A DNA stretch of 64,000 nucleotides from positions 13,699,501 to 13,763,500 of the forward strand of contig JAILWY010000014.1 in assembly GCA_022113835.1 (NCBI GenBank). The letters are read 5' to 3'. Of the stretch, positions 12,041 through 26,305 are shown piece after piece (the stretch's first letter is position 1; each line of letters opens with the position of its first letter). The notes below the pieces were generated by a model. That model was not told the origin of the DNA, ran no database searches, and saw only the letters and a list, made by a program, of their open reading frames with translations. Source of the stretch: Atopsyche davidsoni. Its lineage: Eukaryota > Arthropoda > Insecta > Trichoptera > Hydrobiosidae. A program made the translations under genes and the position numbers.

Positions 12041-13524
12041 CAAAGTCGTGTACACTTCTGATTAGATTGGGTGGCTCGCGAGCCCGGGCAAAGCGGAGCT
12101 CTCGGAGCGATAAATTAAATGCAACAAATAATAAAGTAACATTGTGTCTGTCGGCCGGTGAGACCGCGCCCCGGTCCAGTATGCATCATAGGCGAGAGTC
12201 CATTATACAGGAGGCGATCGCAGACAAAGGGGCCTATTAAATTATTCGGCTGTGAAAATTGCCCGCTTGAGTGGGTGCACGCTCTACGATCTGATTTAAA
12301 ATGTCTGAAATTGAGCTTTGTTAAGAAAATTACACGATTTTTTTTTAATTTCGTTAGAAAATGATAAAAATCGCTTAATGTAATAAAAATGTAGTGAAAC
12401 GACGTATTGTTATTTATATTTTAAATATATATACATTTATACTCATATTACGCTATCAGTACAATAAATAGTTAAAACATCTCTTGACTAAAACATTATC
12501 TACAATTAGTGAATTTTAATAATGACCAATAATAAATCAAGTGATTGAAATAATAAATAAATATTTTTTAAGATTAGTAGGTTAAATTTTGTTGAAATTA
12601 AATGAAAAATAATATTATGTTTTTTACATCAATAAAATATTTTTTATTTAAGTGATTAAACCTTTGCTACTGGTTTCAACTGTAAAAAAACAAAAATACT
12701 AATTCTTTGCTTACTTAAATAAATACAGATTATTAATCGCTGGACAACCATCAACGATTCACGCTATTCTGTATTACGCTTTAACCGCAGATATTCGTAC
12801 ATTAACACTAGTCCAACAAAACCACGTAACCGAGAATTTAAAAGCAATTTGAATAAAGTGAATCTCGCCTGTGAAGAAACACTGATTACGAGTGCACAGT
12901 AATTAAAGACGATATTTAATGTTTTTTTTTTTTTTAAATGCATATTTGAGAATTTTTAACATGACTTGTTAAACGGGTGGAAATCTGTACGTGTTTGAAT
13001 AGAAAGAAGCTATTTGTTTGGACCCGAGAAAGTTTTTAATAACACACGGAAGCGGCAAAAGGATGACTTTTAATCGCTGTTACAAAAGTTGATTGATTTT
13101 TTTATTCATTTATTCATGGAAAAGAAATTAGTCAAATTACAACACCTCTAATATAACAATTACTTGCGCTTACATAAATCAAAATAAATATATCAAATCG
13201 CAAATATACGTTTTAACACAGCATGTTTATTTATAACTGGTGACGTTATAGAACAATAACTTTTTACGCATATCAACTCATTTTGTTTATATATATATAT
13301 ATATATTTTAGGAACACATATTTTGTGTCGATATACATGTAAATTTAATCTATGAGGATAGTTGACGCGATCTGGTCGCATTTAAAACGAGGTTGGCGCA
13401 TGCCTCAGCTTGTCACCGAGTGGCCTGTAATTCGTGATTCGACAACTGCGATTCCGGCGGACTCGATGCAATGCAAGTGCAGTGCCGCACAGCGCGGGTC
13501 AAAGACAACCGTAATGATAATATA
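10606..13524. other. long noncoding AT-rich stretch
   Basis: No gene seen. It contains the TA microsatellite at 11990-12036, a short TA run at 13288-13306 and poly-T tracts near 12922. An ATGGCGG motif lies at 11288-11294. Confidence 0.5.
11990..12036. repeat. (TA)n microsatellite
   Basis: Uninterrupted alternating T and A over about 47 bases, the longest dinucleotide run in the window. Confidence 0.95.
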
Positions 13525-13890
13525 CACGGTGATTCAAAAAGTTTACACACCTAATTTATTAATTTTACTAAAAAAAATTATTTAAGTGTTATTTTATAAT
13601 AATATTTGAAGTCGTTTATTTGGTCCATATTATAAAAAAATATATTATCCACTCAATGAGATGAGATGAGGAGAATCAGCTGATCACACAGTAAGTACGT
13701 TATTTTTATATGTATAATGAAAATACATTTATATCTAATATTTCAAAAAAAAAACATTGTGAATTCATAACAAAAAAAAAATCTCTAGTGACATTTTAAT
13801 TAGATGAGTACTGGACACATGCTGTTACAAATCTAAATTATGGCTTCGAAAATATTAATAAACTAGTACTATCACTTTCGAGACACCGTG
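13525..13890. mobile_element. small TA-flanked MITE, mariner-like ends
   Basis: The left end reads CACGGTGATTCAAAAAGT after a TA at 13523-13524. The right end, read inward on the other strand, is CACGGTGTCTCGAAAGTG next to a TA at 13891-13892. The first seven bases match exactly and most of the next dozen match. The 366-bp interior is AT-rich with no transposase trace. The TA duplications suit a Tc1/mariner-type non-autonomous element, but the short imperfect ends leave room for coincidence. Confidence 0.4.
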
Positions 13891-14362
13891 TATAAGGCGA
13901 ATTAAAAAAAATCGAAACTATCTGGGTTAATCGTGTGATTTAATTGAACACGAACTCTTAACACATCCTGGTAAAAGGGAAAATGCATTGTTAATATTTT
14001 ATTTGGTATATATATAGTAGACTTAGGCACTGATGTGACATCGGCGTGTTTATATACGTTTGAGTTTATTATTATTTTTTTTTTTATATATGACTGATAA
14101 TTTCATAACCCGAAAATCCAACAAAATAAGAAAAATAATACTTTATTAAACAAAAATAAAAAAATAAGCTAATCAATAATTTTTCAAAGATAGTTAGTTA
14201 AAATAAAAGTTTTCAAGATTCAAGAAGATCAGATTAATCTGTATACATTTCTAAAATATAGTAAAAATAATTTAGATCTAATTTCCTAGTTAAAATAAAT
14301 AAAATATTTATTTAAAAAAATAAAATTTATATTCAGCCCATCATAAAATTATTCGACACATA

Positions 14363-14395
14363 AATAAATCTCATATAATTAATATGAGATTTATT
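14363..14395. repeat. 14-bp perfect inverted repeat, 5-base loop
   Basis: AATAAATCTCATAT at 14363-14376 is matched by its reverse complement at 14382-14395. AT-rich; no T run after it suggests a specific function. Confidence 0.7.
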
Positions 14396-16199
14396 AAGAT
14401 GCTGTTTAATTAAAACAGCTCTGATTCTTTTGATTCAACTGATTCGTTTGATTCGGATCAATAGACAATAAAAATAACATAACCATAAATTTTCTCGGCT
14501 GTCGTCCTTTTAATGAAGTGAATAGCCCTCTGGGTTTCCATTCTCTATGGCCGCCTTCGACCATAAGCAAAGCGTCATTAGACCTGGTAATAATGAATGC
14601 ATCGCATCGCAACCCTTTGCATTTGATGAGGTAAAAACATTATTATTTTATTGTTGATAGTAAAAAAATATCTGCATTAAGTTTTTTTTTATTTGAACCA
14701 CGTAGAAAATATTTATTTCTTGCATATTGAATGAGTTATTATATTGAAACTCAAAATAACAATATCTTATGTTTTTTTTTTTTATAAATGTCACATTGTG
14801 TGCATAACATTATTACATTTCTAAGAATAAAGAAATAATTATTGTATGGGTTATATATAAACTTAAAATATAAATGTTTTACTAAGAATTATTACGACGT
14901 GAAAAATACGGTTATAATATTCAGTGTTGTCATTTAAATAAAACAATTTAAAGTAGTAAAAATGTGAAATTGTAGTTATTCAATGCTCGATGGTCCATCG
15001 ACAATAAACACCGCCGCGTCTCATCTGTGTGGGAATAGTCTATTATTTATACATCATTTATAAGCTTCTATAAATAATTGTCTCTGCGCTCGGGGCACGT
15101 GATTGGTGGAGCTGGATTCAGAAATTTAAAGGTGTGATGCAGTTATGCACCGTTCAAAAGACATGATAAAAAATATTTACTGCAGGTAGAAAGTAAGGAA
15201 GATTCAATATGAGCAAGTTATATACATTGAAAGAATTTATTTAAATATCATTTTAGTTTAATGTTTATATATAATATTTTTTATGTTCTTGAAAAAACAA
15301 AACATTTTAAGTTTGTTTTGAAATAATGTGTTTCCTATATAAAACACATAAAAGTATAACAGATGTATGAATGATTTCATAATTTTTTAACATAATATAC
15401 AATTTACGTAAGAAAATTACAGTAGACATTTATTCATATGCCATAACAAAACTGAGCAGTGTCTTTACAATAAATTATCAAAAGAATCTAATGAATTGCA
15501 GTCGCAGTTGCATAGAAATGCAGATTTACCCATAGCTCAGAGAAACACAAAAGATGCAACCATTGCGTGGAAAATTCTATTATTATAGCAGAGTTTTTCT
15601 AGCGTGCAATTTATGGTCTTATATTATTCACAGGAATACTGCGTGTAGTCTATTCAAGTAATGAAAGACTATATGTTTGATGAAATGTCATAACTGACTT
15701 TATTCACCATATGATCATTATTATTATTATACATATATATATATACAACACACAGGCAATCATTACTAGGACACATAATCTCGAGGTAGATTTTACCATT
15801 CAAACGTCTTTGAGAGTGCTCCATCGTATATATCGTAGGCTAAACAACTTTTTATGGGCAATCGATATCTCTTCTACACACTGCATAGCAGGTTTTCAAA
15901 AGACCATATTAATTCCATTGGTCACGTGGGCCTATAATGACCCTCCCTTATATAATAGCCAATGCGCATATAAACTCATGGGAGGTCCAAGTGACGATGG
16001 GTCCTCACTACGTGTACGTGCATTTCTGGGGTAACCTATTTAAAACAGCATTGAAACATATAACATATTTTATTTAATCGCTGATTTAATTCGTTTAAAC
16101 TATTTTTCGACTTTTATAATTACTTTTATTGAGTTCTGACCTATAAATTTTTTTAGCCATTTTTTAAATTTAAAAGTTCTCGGTTTTCTTATATTAAAG
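14396..16199. other. AT-rich noncoding stretch
   Basis: No gene seen. Repeated GATTC words at 14422-14457 form a small imperfect minisatellite. A GGTCACGTGG palindrome lies at 15921-15930. Confidence 0.5.
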
Positions 16200-16410
16200 T
16201 TGGCAAACACATTTGAAATTGCACGTCAAGTCTCGTGCGGGTTGTATGGATTAAAAATGCAAAGCCGCCGGCGCCAGGCAGGCGGCCATGTTGAATTTCC
16301 GGCCATTAGAAAGGCGTCCAGCTGGGTCACTGTGTCGGCTTTCCTTGGGGGTGAACCGAGCGCCACTTGCACACAGGGGTTGCAGGGTAGAAGCATTTGT
16401 ACTGAAGGTA
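16200..16410. promoter_or_regulatory. GC-rich island with YY1/Pho-like site
   Basis: The island includes GCCGCCGGCGCC and CGGCCATGTTG (from 16283). It is open in two plus-strand frames, but neither peptide is recognisable. I infer a regulatory element rather than an exon, at low confidence. Confidence 0.25.
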
Positions 16411-19400
16411 ATTCGGCTAGGTGGTCAGCTTTGTAATTTTCATCAAAAATGTTTTTTTAATAAAAATTAAAGATTGATTATCATATAATATAGAATGAGC
16501 GGTTGACACGTCCAACGGGAAAAAGCACGAATAGAAGTTTTGATTGTGTATTGTTATGGCACGGGTCACAGCGCGTGGCGTGTCTCCGACACCTAACAGC
16601 AACGGCAATAATCCCGCCACGATAAGTCAGTATTTACTGCCAGCTGGCCTGATCAAGTGCATTTGCGTGCAATGCAACTGTAAACCCGTACTGTGCGCAA
16701 ATATATTGTCATCTTTATCGAGCGTCTAATTTTTTATAGCATTCAATTGCTTTATTTCAAAAACATTTTTTGTTTCATTCTTCTGCGTTTCTTTTGTGGA
16801 ATTTCAGTGCCGGTGCTACGTTCAGAGAATCGGAGATGCCCCCAAAAATTAGGACCGAAACGTGATTTCAAGTATCTATATTTTTATCGCAATTAATATA
16901 TTATGATTGCCTTTATTAAAGCACGCATAGTTAAATAATAAAAATAATATAAACGTACACTTAAAAAAACATACTCGTTTTTATGAAGCCTACAAACATA
17001 TATTTCAAATGCACAAAGTAAGATCAGGGTAGCACGATCCTGCATAATGTGTTAGGAGGATGAAGGGACTGTCCAGGGGGTGCCATAATGGAATAACTCC
17101 CCAACATGCGATTGCTTCGCAGGCTTTATGGAGGTTACTGCAGACCCTGGAATACCGACTCGACTATCTAGCAACACTGACTAATACTATTATGATTAAA
17201 CATAACTGTGACGTTGTTAAGCGACTTCTAGTTTAAGACTAATTAAAATATTACTAAATAAAAAAAATTGACATTCTCTAGGAAATGTAACCAAAAATTT
17301 GGGTTTCTGTAATTTCACAGATAAGTAGTTTTTGTAAAGTAATTAATTATACTTTATTACTACTTAATAAGCACAATATAGTTATATAACAATACGCTTT
17401 ATTATTTTTTTAAAATACAAAATGTGTTACATAATTCTAAGTCTGTAACTGAATATCAAAGTTACAAACTTCTAAATTGATTTCATTCATTAGCTCCAAA
17501 TATTGATTTTGACGTGATGTATTTAATGACCAATAAAAATATAAGTTAAAAACTGTACAAATTTTGAAAGAATACAATTTTTTTTAAATTGTGCATATAT
17601 ATACTGTAGCGCGCAGTATTTTTTCTACACGTGGATCTAATTACTTATATAAACATAAATTTATATTTTTTCTCCAAAGTGAGCATTAATTTGTGATAAT
17701 TTTTTCGACAAAAACGTACGTAGCTGTAGCACCATAAATTTTAATCCAATAAATACGAACATCACGTAATTTGTATACCTATCCTGTATTAAATAAATAA
17801 ATTCACTACGTAGAGTGCACAGCACTATACGTGGATGTAACCGATCCTGCCTTACTGCGACGATTGCCTCATACATATTCATGTTGTTTTTATACATTTG
17901 CCTGTAATTTAGGACAGGGTAGACCGCACCGCTTTTTATACGTGTCCTCACCCACGCGGCTCTCTTTTTAGATAAAGTCAGACGTAATTGTGTATTGATA
18001 ATGTTAAATTGTACAAAATTCCACGCATTTCAAAATAGTTTATTCTGTAATTATACGCCGGCGTACGACGCAGGGATGATTAATTGAGGATTCGCTGTTT
18101 TTACAGGTAGTAGCAAGGTACACCAGATACGTCGATAAGCTGAGAAAAAAAAATGATTTCAATTGCAAATTGTTATTCAAGGGTTTATACAGATAATTCA
18201 CATTAAGAGTATTTTCTTATTCTCTAACGCTATGTCAAACAACAATTGATCTAGCATGAAAAAAAACGGGGCAACATGTCAAATATTTTGATTTAGTAAG
18301 TTCGCCTTAAAAAGAGCGAACGTCTTCGAGTTGACTGACCGAATGTCCACCCAATGAGCGTATTTTGACGGGACCGAGTTTCTTGAGAATAATATTGTAT
18401 GAATTATATATAAAATGGCATCAAAAACTATTTTATGCATAAAGACAAAACAGTAAAAAAAAACCTTCCTTAAACTCAAGTTGAGCTTCTAATTTTTTTC
18501 CAAAACAGAAAAGTTACACTATATGAAAACCTATTATTAGGAATTAAACTTTATTTTTTGTTTTAACAATAAATAATTATAAACGGAGTTAAAAATAAAT
18601 ATATCATTTTAAACTTGTAAAGAAATTAGAAAATAATTGACATATAGTATAAAATGAAACTGCAATAAAAATGTAGTAAAAATAAATAAAAAAAACTTTT
18701 TCGGAGAAAACATGAAGTAAATTCCTCATTTTAAATACATGAGATTAACAAATTTATAAAAGAAATAAAAAAAAAGAATAAAAGAGATCCAAAACAAAAT
18801 AAATCAGTAAAGGAAAAACAAACCCAATTACTCATTTTAATTCCAGAAAGAAAGTATTACACCGCAAGGTGGGAGGATAAAAAAGCTTCGAAAGTAAAAG
18901 CTTTGAAAGTAAAAAGCTCCTGTATTAATAAATCACAGCAAATGTTACCTCACAGGAGTAATGTTATATTACGAAATAAACGAAGATCAATGGCGAGCTT
19001 TAGGCTTTCGAGGTCAAAGTCAACAGACAAGGCCAAGGCTAAAAGCTCTGACGTCACCGGCAGTCTATAACAAACTTAGGATGAAAGTATTTCGTTTTGA
19101 GGTTGTGTTTTAGAGGTTCTTACTGTCTGAATAAAACAGAGAAAAAAAAAGATTTACCTTATTTAATAAAACACACAAATATTGTATTATATTTATACAA
19201 TTTATTTATTCAATATTTAGGTATACTGTTACGTTTTTCATGATGTTGGATTTCACGGGCATTTCATTGAGTTAGTAAAATAAATGAAAATGGTTAAGTT
19301 CTCCTGAATAATTTGTATCCGAAAAAACATGGTTAAATATTATAAGAATTAGACCTAAGTGATAAAAACGAAATAATAATTATTAAACGATGAAGTCTGC

Positions 19401-19729
19401 AGCAGAAAATAATATACTTTCTGTTGCAGATTTTCGCAAAGAGATTTGTCAATGTGTTAATGTTATAATCAATGTTATTTTAGGGTTAAAATTGAACTCT
19501 GTTAAGAATTCCAACAAGCGAACGAAATATTGATAGAAAAATATCAAATCATGATAAACTATAGACTTAATCAAGGATCCAATAACTGTGATAAAGTAGT
19601 TATAAATACAAATAAATTTCAAATGACATTGTATAACCTAATCTTCACCAAACTAAATATTCAATGGCCACGGCGAATATCGCATGAATGAGTTAATATT
19701 CCGACTTGGTAGACTTTGGTTCAAAGCCA
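16411..19729. other. long noncoding AT-rich stretch
   Basis: No gene or transposon recognised. A perfect CRE palindrome TGACGTCA is at 19049-19056 in a short GC-richer patch. AAGCTT(C/T)GAAAGTAAAA is repeated twice near 18883-18912. Confidence 0.5.
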
Positions 19730-19900
19730 GCGTGCATTTCCGAGTATGCGGCCGATCGATGCGCTGTACATTAGTTAGTGAGCTCGGACGCGGGCCGCCA
19801 GGAGCTATTTCGGGTGGCGGAATGCAGTCCCGGCCGCATGCAGTTGTTGCGCCGGGACGTCCAGGAGCGGCTTGCAAGCTCAACAATCGAAACTCTCATC
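19730..19900 (+). other. GC-rich block, possible coding fragment
   Basis: About 170 bp of high G+C. From about 19780 a plus-strand frame reads SSDAGRQELFRVAECSPGRM and then QLLRRDVQERLASSTIETLI, which looks helical and protein-like. No start codon, convincing acceptor or donor frames it, another plus frame and the minus strand are also open, and no family is recognised. It could be an exon, a coding fossil or simply a GC-rich regulatory block. Confidence 0.25.
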
Positions 19901-20269
19901 ATTTTTAATATTCGCCAGTCAGAAGTCAAAACGTCAATTATCACGAAAATAAATGAAATACATTCAAATGAAATGATAATATAATGTATTCATTATATGA
20001 ATAGACTAAAAATCGGTTCATATGGATTCATAGGTTTTGGGAGACATTGTTGCGTTATGGATGTTCCATCGTGAAGATAGCTTCAACGCCAAGACCGAAA
20101 CATTGAAAGTAGCAAAGCACGACGCAGCACAACACCCAATAATAATGCAAATCTTTTTGATAAAAAAATGTTAAAAGTATGGAAGGTAAAGAGGAGCCAT
20201 GGCGACATTCCGACGTACTCTCTCTAACGTAGTTCGATCAAAACAATATAAATAAAGCCATGTAAGTCA

Positions 20270-20400
20270 CTGAATCTGGTTCGTCGCGTCCGCAAGGTAC
20301 ACTGACCCATCTGCAGGCCCTCCTTGTATGGGACGACACCGCCTGGCGCCAGCCGACCTGGTCTCCGCGGGGTCGTTCTTCAGGTGCTGTTACTTTATCG
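20270..20400. other. GC-rich block, unassigned
   Basis: A GC-rich stretch open in both orientations (plus from an ATG at 20328; minus 20238-20444). A donor-like CAG|GTGCTG is near 20381. The peptides are not recognised. Confidence 0.25.
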
Positions 20401-23400
20401 GATACGGTTCTCAGTCTCAAGATATACACTTCATTCAAAAACATTCAATTATATATAACAAGAGAAGTCCCACAAACGTACAAATACCCGTGTTTACTAA
20501 TCACGCTCAACAGAATACCTGTAATTCCATTTGATTAGTTATGATATTCCGGCCGGGCTGAGCTCCCGATGGGTCGACAATTGAATTGCAAGTTCACCAG
20601 TGACAGGTGAGCAGTTCCTGGTCGCACTTTCTAACCACAGGACTGCTGTGAGCGTCAATCACACCGCCGGTTATTCACTACCTGAAAGTACTTGGATTTT
20701 CGTACCTGTCAAAAATGATCGATTCGATAGGCGCACGCATATTTCGATAGTTGGCTTCGTTCGTAAGCACAGCTTATTATTAGTACTGATTTAGAATCGC
20801 GAGTCGCTATTCAGTCGGATGCCCATATAAAGGCGACTTTTCAAGTGCGCAAATCCTGTCGTAATATTATCCGCAGTCTTGTCAATGAGAAGTAAAGGAA
20901 ATCGACAGTGTCTCCCATAACTCTTGTTAGAGCTAATGGGTTTTAATGATACGGTTTACTCAACGACAAGCGATTATTTTCGTGTCATCGAATAAGAATA
21001 TAATTTAAATAAAAAAAAATATTATTAACGAGTACAGGGTAACTCAAAAATCAACGCACTACCTATAACTATTAAAATATAGAAATGAGCATATTTGGAT
21101 ATTTCAAAATAGTTTATTTTGTACATCCGTTTCAATTATTTTTTTTTAGTTTTGCAAAGTGAAAGAAAAAACATTCACAGTAATGGTAAAAAATGATCTA
21201 TGCTACCTATGTCATAGCCATTTGTTGATATTAAAAAGGATACCAAAAAATAATATTAAACAAAATATGTATTCAAATTACATTGTTTGGCTATATTTTA
21301 TATTCAAATATTTTTTTGTTAAATGAGCAATGTTTGATCCAATAAAATTATTTTATGTTCTACGTATATTTTTTAACTAGACGGGGCCAAGTATATGAAA
21401 TTGTATCAACGGCTAGGAGAATGGACAACAGTTCCCGACATCAGCAGTCACAGACACCAGCAATCCATCATCAGCCGAATAAGCCAGAGTGCATGACGGA
21501 CGGGGAAGTCTCAAGGACAGGCGCCGGCTACGTCATCCGGAAATCACGTTCTTGAAATGATAAAACAATAAATATTTGTCAGTTTCCGGTAGTTAGGCGG
21601 CCATTACTGCCTGCTCGTCATCAGTGGCGGCGCTAAATTCTGTCCCACCGCCATTATTGGCGGTACATCGTTATGCGGTAAGATAAGTCCCGTAAAAAAC
21701 AGCTTCGGCTTCAAAATAACGCGAATTTATTACATTTAACCCTTTGCTAGATTAGCATCTTTAAAATGAGGACACATCGATGAGCTATAATGATTTCACA
21801 ATTATTCTACTAAATGTGATAATTTATGATAAAATGCATGACATATTCATAGTTTATGCTACTTACCAATGTTGATGTTATCAAATAAAATATGTTATTT
21901 AAGTAATTAATTAACACAAAGAATGACGAGATGAATAATAAAAAAAATGATAGACAAAGATGGGATTCGATTAGCACCTCCACCACAGTCATGTATTGAA
22001 TCCAATTCAACCATAGTGGCTAAGCGAGAATTTGAATCATCGACCTATTTTTATATTTATATATCATCAAAAGTTACATCACAAGTGTACATAATACACT
22101 GCATGATTATTCAAGTACGTGTCTTAATCTCCAATATATTATAAGATAACTTACTGATTTTTTTAAGACTCGCATTGTTTTGTAAAGGGTTAAATTTGTC
22201 GGTAGATTACATTTTCACCTTGAAGCTTATTACTCCACTGCGTAGGAAGCCACCTATATTTATTACAAAATGAATCATACTTTTTTCACTCACAGAACGG
22301 ATTAATAAAACAAATCCGTAGGTGTTTAGATATAATATTAAAAAAAACCGCAGGAATAATCGTTGACGTTTGCAATATTGATTGTGCAAGACAGACATTT
22401 TTTACGAGTTGTTAAACTTGAATTTAAATGGATAAGTAATTAATTTCACTATAGGTGTGGATAGAATTATTGTAATCCCGTTTAGAAGCTGATTCATAGA
22501 CAGTCAATTACTTTATTTATGGTGTGTGCACTGAAACATTATCGCCGTAGAACAATAATAAAAAAAGTACATTAGCCATAATATTCAAAGCTCATGGCGG
22601 TTGGTGAGGCATATAATAAATTATTATTTACAATGATACCATTTGTAAGGATTGAAATAATTGCTTCTGGTATCTATGGTGGAACAAACATTTGCATTTA
22701 CACATACGAATATATAATTCCACCCCCGCATGGCTACTGAGTGACTGATGGATGTTTAATTTGTAAAACAGGACGACTAAATTAAAAACAAAGTGAAAAA
22801 AATTAAGAAGTTCATAATAATACTTACAGTGCTTGTCTTGATTCAAGCATGCTACATAGTTGTTTTAATTTACGTCTAGAAAGGTAATTTATTTATTTAC
22901 GACTGAAATTTTATTGTAAGAATGTGTTTTTGCCTCGTATTAAAATGGTTAGTATATTTGCTTATCGAACCTACATATATAAAAATATAAATTGTTTCGT
23001 AGTTGTAAGGAAACTATAAAAATCTTTAAAAAAAAATTGTTTTACACAGCAAAAAAAAAGAAATTATAAAAAGTCGTTACTAGAAAAATAAAACGAAAAT
23101 GCTGTGCAATTTATAATTAGCAGGGCATAACAAATAATATTGTATGTTGATGCGATAATGACTGTAAAAATTGAAAGTTTCTAAGTAAAAAAAAAAAATC
23201 CAATTAATCAGACACCAAAACAATGAAAAATTGTTTCCTTATTCGCTTGACATTTCGTCTATTTCGTAAGCGTGGTTTAAAAAAGGCAATCCATTACCAT
23301 ACACTGAGTCCGCCGTGGACAATGGCTGACGTGCCAAAAAAAACATGGCGGAATCAAAAAGTCGAAACGTAAACACAAACCATTTCGAAATAACTGCAAT

Positions 23401-23902
23401 TAAAAATGAGTGATGGATTGGTAGAAGATTGATTAAGGAGTCATGCACTTAATTGCAACGGCTGCATTGCGAAACAAATTAGAATTCACGCTTATTTTGA
23501 TGGATTTTTTCATATTTAACTCCACGACCGGAAGACAACCGAGATTAGATAATCTGACAAGAAGTTCTAATGAGAATGGGTTATAATTGTGGGTGTCATC
23601 AGGGTCTCGCTGTGGGGATTAACTTAATAGTTTGTATTCCTGAATGATCTATAATGCATGATGTTGATGTACACCAATCAATAAAAGTCTATTAAGTTTT
23701 AAGCTTAACTTTTATAAAATACAAAGCCGTAAGGTCAGAGATAAGAAAGCGAGTAGAAATAAGTCTGAAAAATGCAGTCTGGCGTTTTCCTTTTTGTATT
23801 GAGAAATATATCAGAGGCATCTTGAAATTTATTTTCGTCTCTTTTCATCTGGAGACAATTTATAGTTTATACATGACAAATCGTAAAAAAAAAAAAAAAC
23901 AC
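20401..23902. other. long noncoding stretch
   Basis: No gene seen. CGGCCAT and CCGCCAT motifs lie at 21598-21604 and 21648-21654, ATGGCGG at 22594-22600 and 23345-23351. A solitary mariner-like terminus CAGGGTAACTCAAAAATCA begins at 21035 after TA, but no partner end was found. Confidence 0.45.
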
Positions 23903-23965
23903 AGCTGCACCCGGATTTAAACATCGGCAAGCAAGTGAGCTAATTACCAATCTAGCGAGCGGCAT
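23903..23965 (-). repeat. tRNA-like relic (decayed SINE head or tRNA pseudogene)
   Basis: The minus strand reads CTCGCTAGATTGGTAATTAGC, then CACTTGCTTGCCGA, then GTTTAAATCC. This resembles the D-arm, anticodon region and T-loop/B-box of a tRNA in order and spacing. The stems are damaged, so no isotype is assigned. Confidence 0.3.
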
Positions 23966-26305
23966 GCTAATGGTGTTATTAATAAATATATTTTTATTAT
24001 TAATTACATATTTTATGAATATTATTCAAGAAATGCGAAGCAATTTTTAATGCTTGTAATAAGGTATTATTATGTAAATTAAAAAAAAAAGTTGTGTAAT
24101 ACATCAAGCGAAAATAATTAAATTTTATAACGCGAAAAAATAAGTCGATTCCCACGTGTTCTGCCTTAAATGGCAGGTATTCCGATTTCCTAAACTGGTT
24201 CTCAATACCAGTATGGATTATTTTATTATTCAGCATATTTAATAAGGACAAACAACTGCCTCAATATTTTCTGCGCCTTAAAAATGTGTTGCTATCGACG
24301 AAGGAATTGTTATTGTCTATCGGGTGTAAACATTATTAAAAAAAAGTATTGGACAAACACCTGCTTAGGAGTGTTGAAAATAGGAAATAATTATGTGTAT
24401 ATATGATTTAAATTCTAACTCCGGATCGTATAGTTGGCAAACGAGCATCCTAGCCATGAAGCCCCAAAGCGGTTTGAAATATCTGCGAAAACTACATAAT
24501 TAGCTACAAATTAATCCCATTGTGACTAAAATGTATGATGTAGAGAGCGCGATTAGTAAGTGTGAGAACTTTGCGGCGCCGCTGGCGATGAAGCCGATAA
24601 CAAAAATGAACGCAGGACTTCAAATCCAAACAAAAGATGAAGAGGCGATCGCTATCGTCTAAAAGACCAACGCGAAAGTGAAACGTACATCCGAAAGTGA
24701 GCATTATGTTCTAATCCCATTCCAAACTGTACAGATCAATATCGCCTGCCGAGCTGTCGGGCTTAGAAACATCTTCGCTATCAACTATTATTTATTTCTG
24801 AGTAACCTATCACTACGCAAGTAAAAGGGAAACTTGAATTTGGGATGTATACAGTATCCACGATACATTAAAACCCCAGATTTCTAACAAACATCTTCTA
24901 CCTGCCACTAACTAGTAGCTAACCACACTTCTCTGTTAAATCGCAAGGGAAGAAGCAAGTAAGCGAACAAGGGAAAGCATTCGGATGTAAAAAAATCTCC
25001 AGAGAAATCAAATAAAACCTTCGCGAGATGAAGTTTTCTCTCGGAGGGCTTAACTTCTTTTAAAACGTTGAAACAATACATATATTTCACAGAATTTAAA
25101 AAAAATTAAAAAAACTTATTGTCTACCTACTCAGTAAGCTCGACAAGTAAGTCTACACATTTCTAGGATCGGAGGACACCAAAACCTATTTAATTCGCCT
25201 GCTGATTAAACTAGATAAGGGTAGGGTAGATTAGGTTAGGTGAGATAAGCGATTTATTTTAATTTCTAGCCAAGAGAGCGATTCGTACTTCACTTATTCA
25301 ATTGATCTCTAATGCCACGTGCTTTTATTGCCGATAGAATCTTCGAAAAACGAAACGAACTACCATTATCAAAACTTTTCCTTTCTCTGCGAATCTCGGT
25401 ACACCGTTACCGGCGAGATTCCATAGGGCACACGATTCCAACAGCCACGGCCGCGGTGCGAATTCAATTAATATCAATGTCGGCCTGTCGGAAGCCCATC
25501 GAAAGCGAGCCCCGTTCGTGTAACTAAATACTAAGTAACCTGCTGTGACCGCCGCTTGACCCGGCCTGTCTCGCACTTTCGCCATGATGCACCAAGAAAA
25601 TTCCATTGAATTAACAATTTGATTAATCCACGACAAACTAAATAAAATAGCGATACTAGACATATTAATAATAAAATGTATTGGAGAGACATTCGGGCGT
25701 CTTTACATATATATACCATGTAGAATAAAACAATTTTGAACAATGGAAATCTTTCTTGTAGCCAGTCTGACGAAGTGCATTTCTACGATATCTTGTTGTC
25801 TTTAATATTTAAATTTTTAATAATAAATAAATTGTTAGTAAAATGACAAATAAAAATTATTTTATAGCCGTGTTAAGTGACACGTAAAAATGTTATAAAA
25901 TTCTACACGTTAAGTTTACGATACAATAAAAACAATTCAATCATATTTTACTATGTTTTAAAATAAAGATATAAAAAATAGACCGGAAATTGTAATAAAA
26001 TATCGCGGATTACTTTCAATAGTGTTTTGTTTTTTATTTATTTAACAATAAAGATCAAGGTCCGAGTAAACCGGAGTTTAAAAAGCACTTTTTCACATGA
26101 CGGTTAGCGTGGGTGTCCCATTAATCTCACGCTAAACACACGACGCCCATGAGCCGCGCAGCCATCGAGAGAAGTGACGGATGTGAGGATATGTGAATGT
26201 GGATGTGAGAATGTGGTAGCAGAAGACAGTGCCAAATCATCGATTATGGAATATCAGCAAAATGTTCACTTGTGCATGTTATTCGTTGGTTAATTTAGAG
26301 ATATA
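23966..26305. other. noncoding stretch
   Basis: No gene seen. A 112-codon minus-strand frame (25325-25663) is open over a moderately GC-rich part but resembles no family and overlaps an open plus-strand frame, so it is treated as chance. Confidence 0.45.

Noticed and set aside
21950..22035. tRNA-like words on the minus strand (TTAGCCACTATGG ... TCGAATCCC)
   Set aside because: The A-box has a key mismatch and no T-arm stem forms, so it is too decayed to list as a feature.
25231..25240. TTAGGTTAGG, the insect telomere motif
   Set aside because: Only two units, inside unique sequence; not a telomeric array.
25325..25663. 112-codon minus-strand open frame
   Set aside because: No recognisable domain, an overlapping plus-strand frame is also open, and there is no splice or start support.
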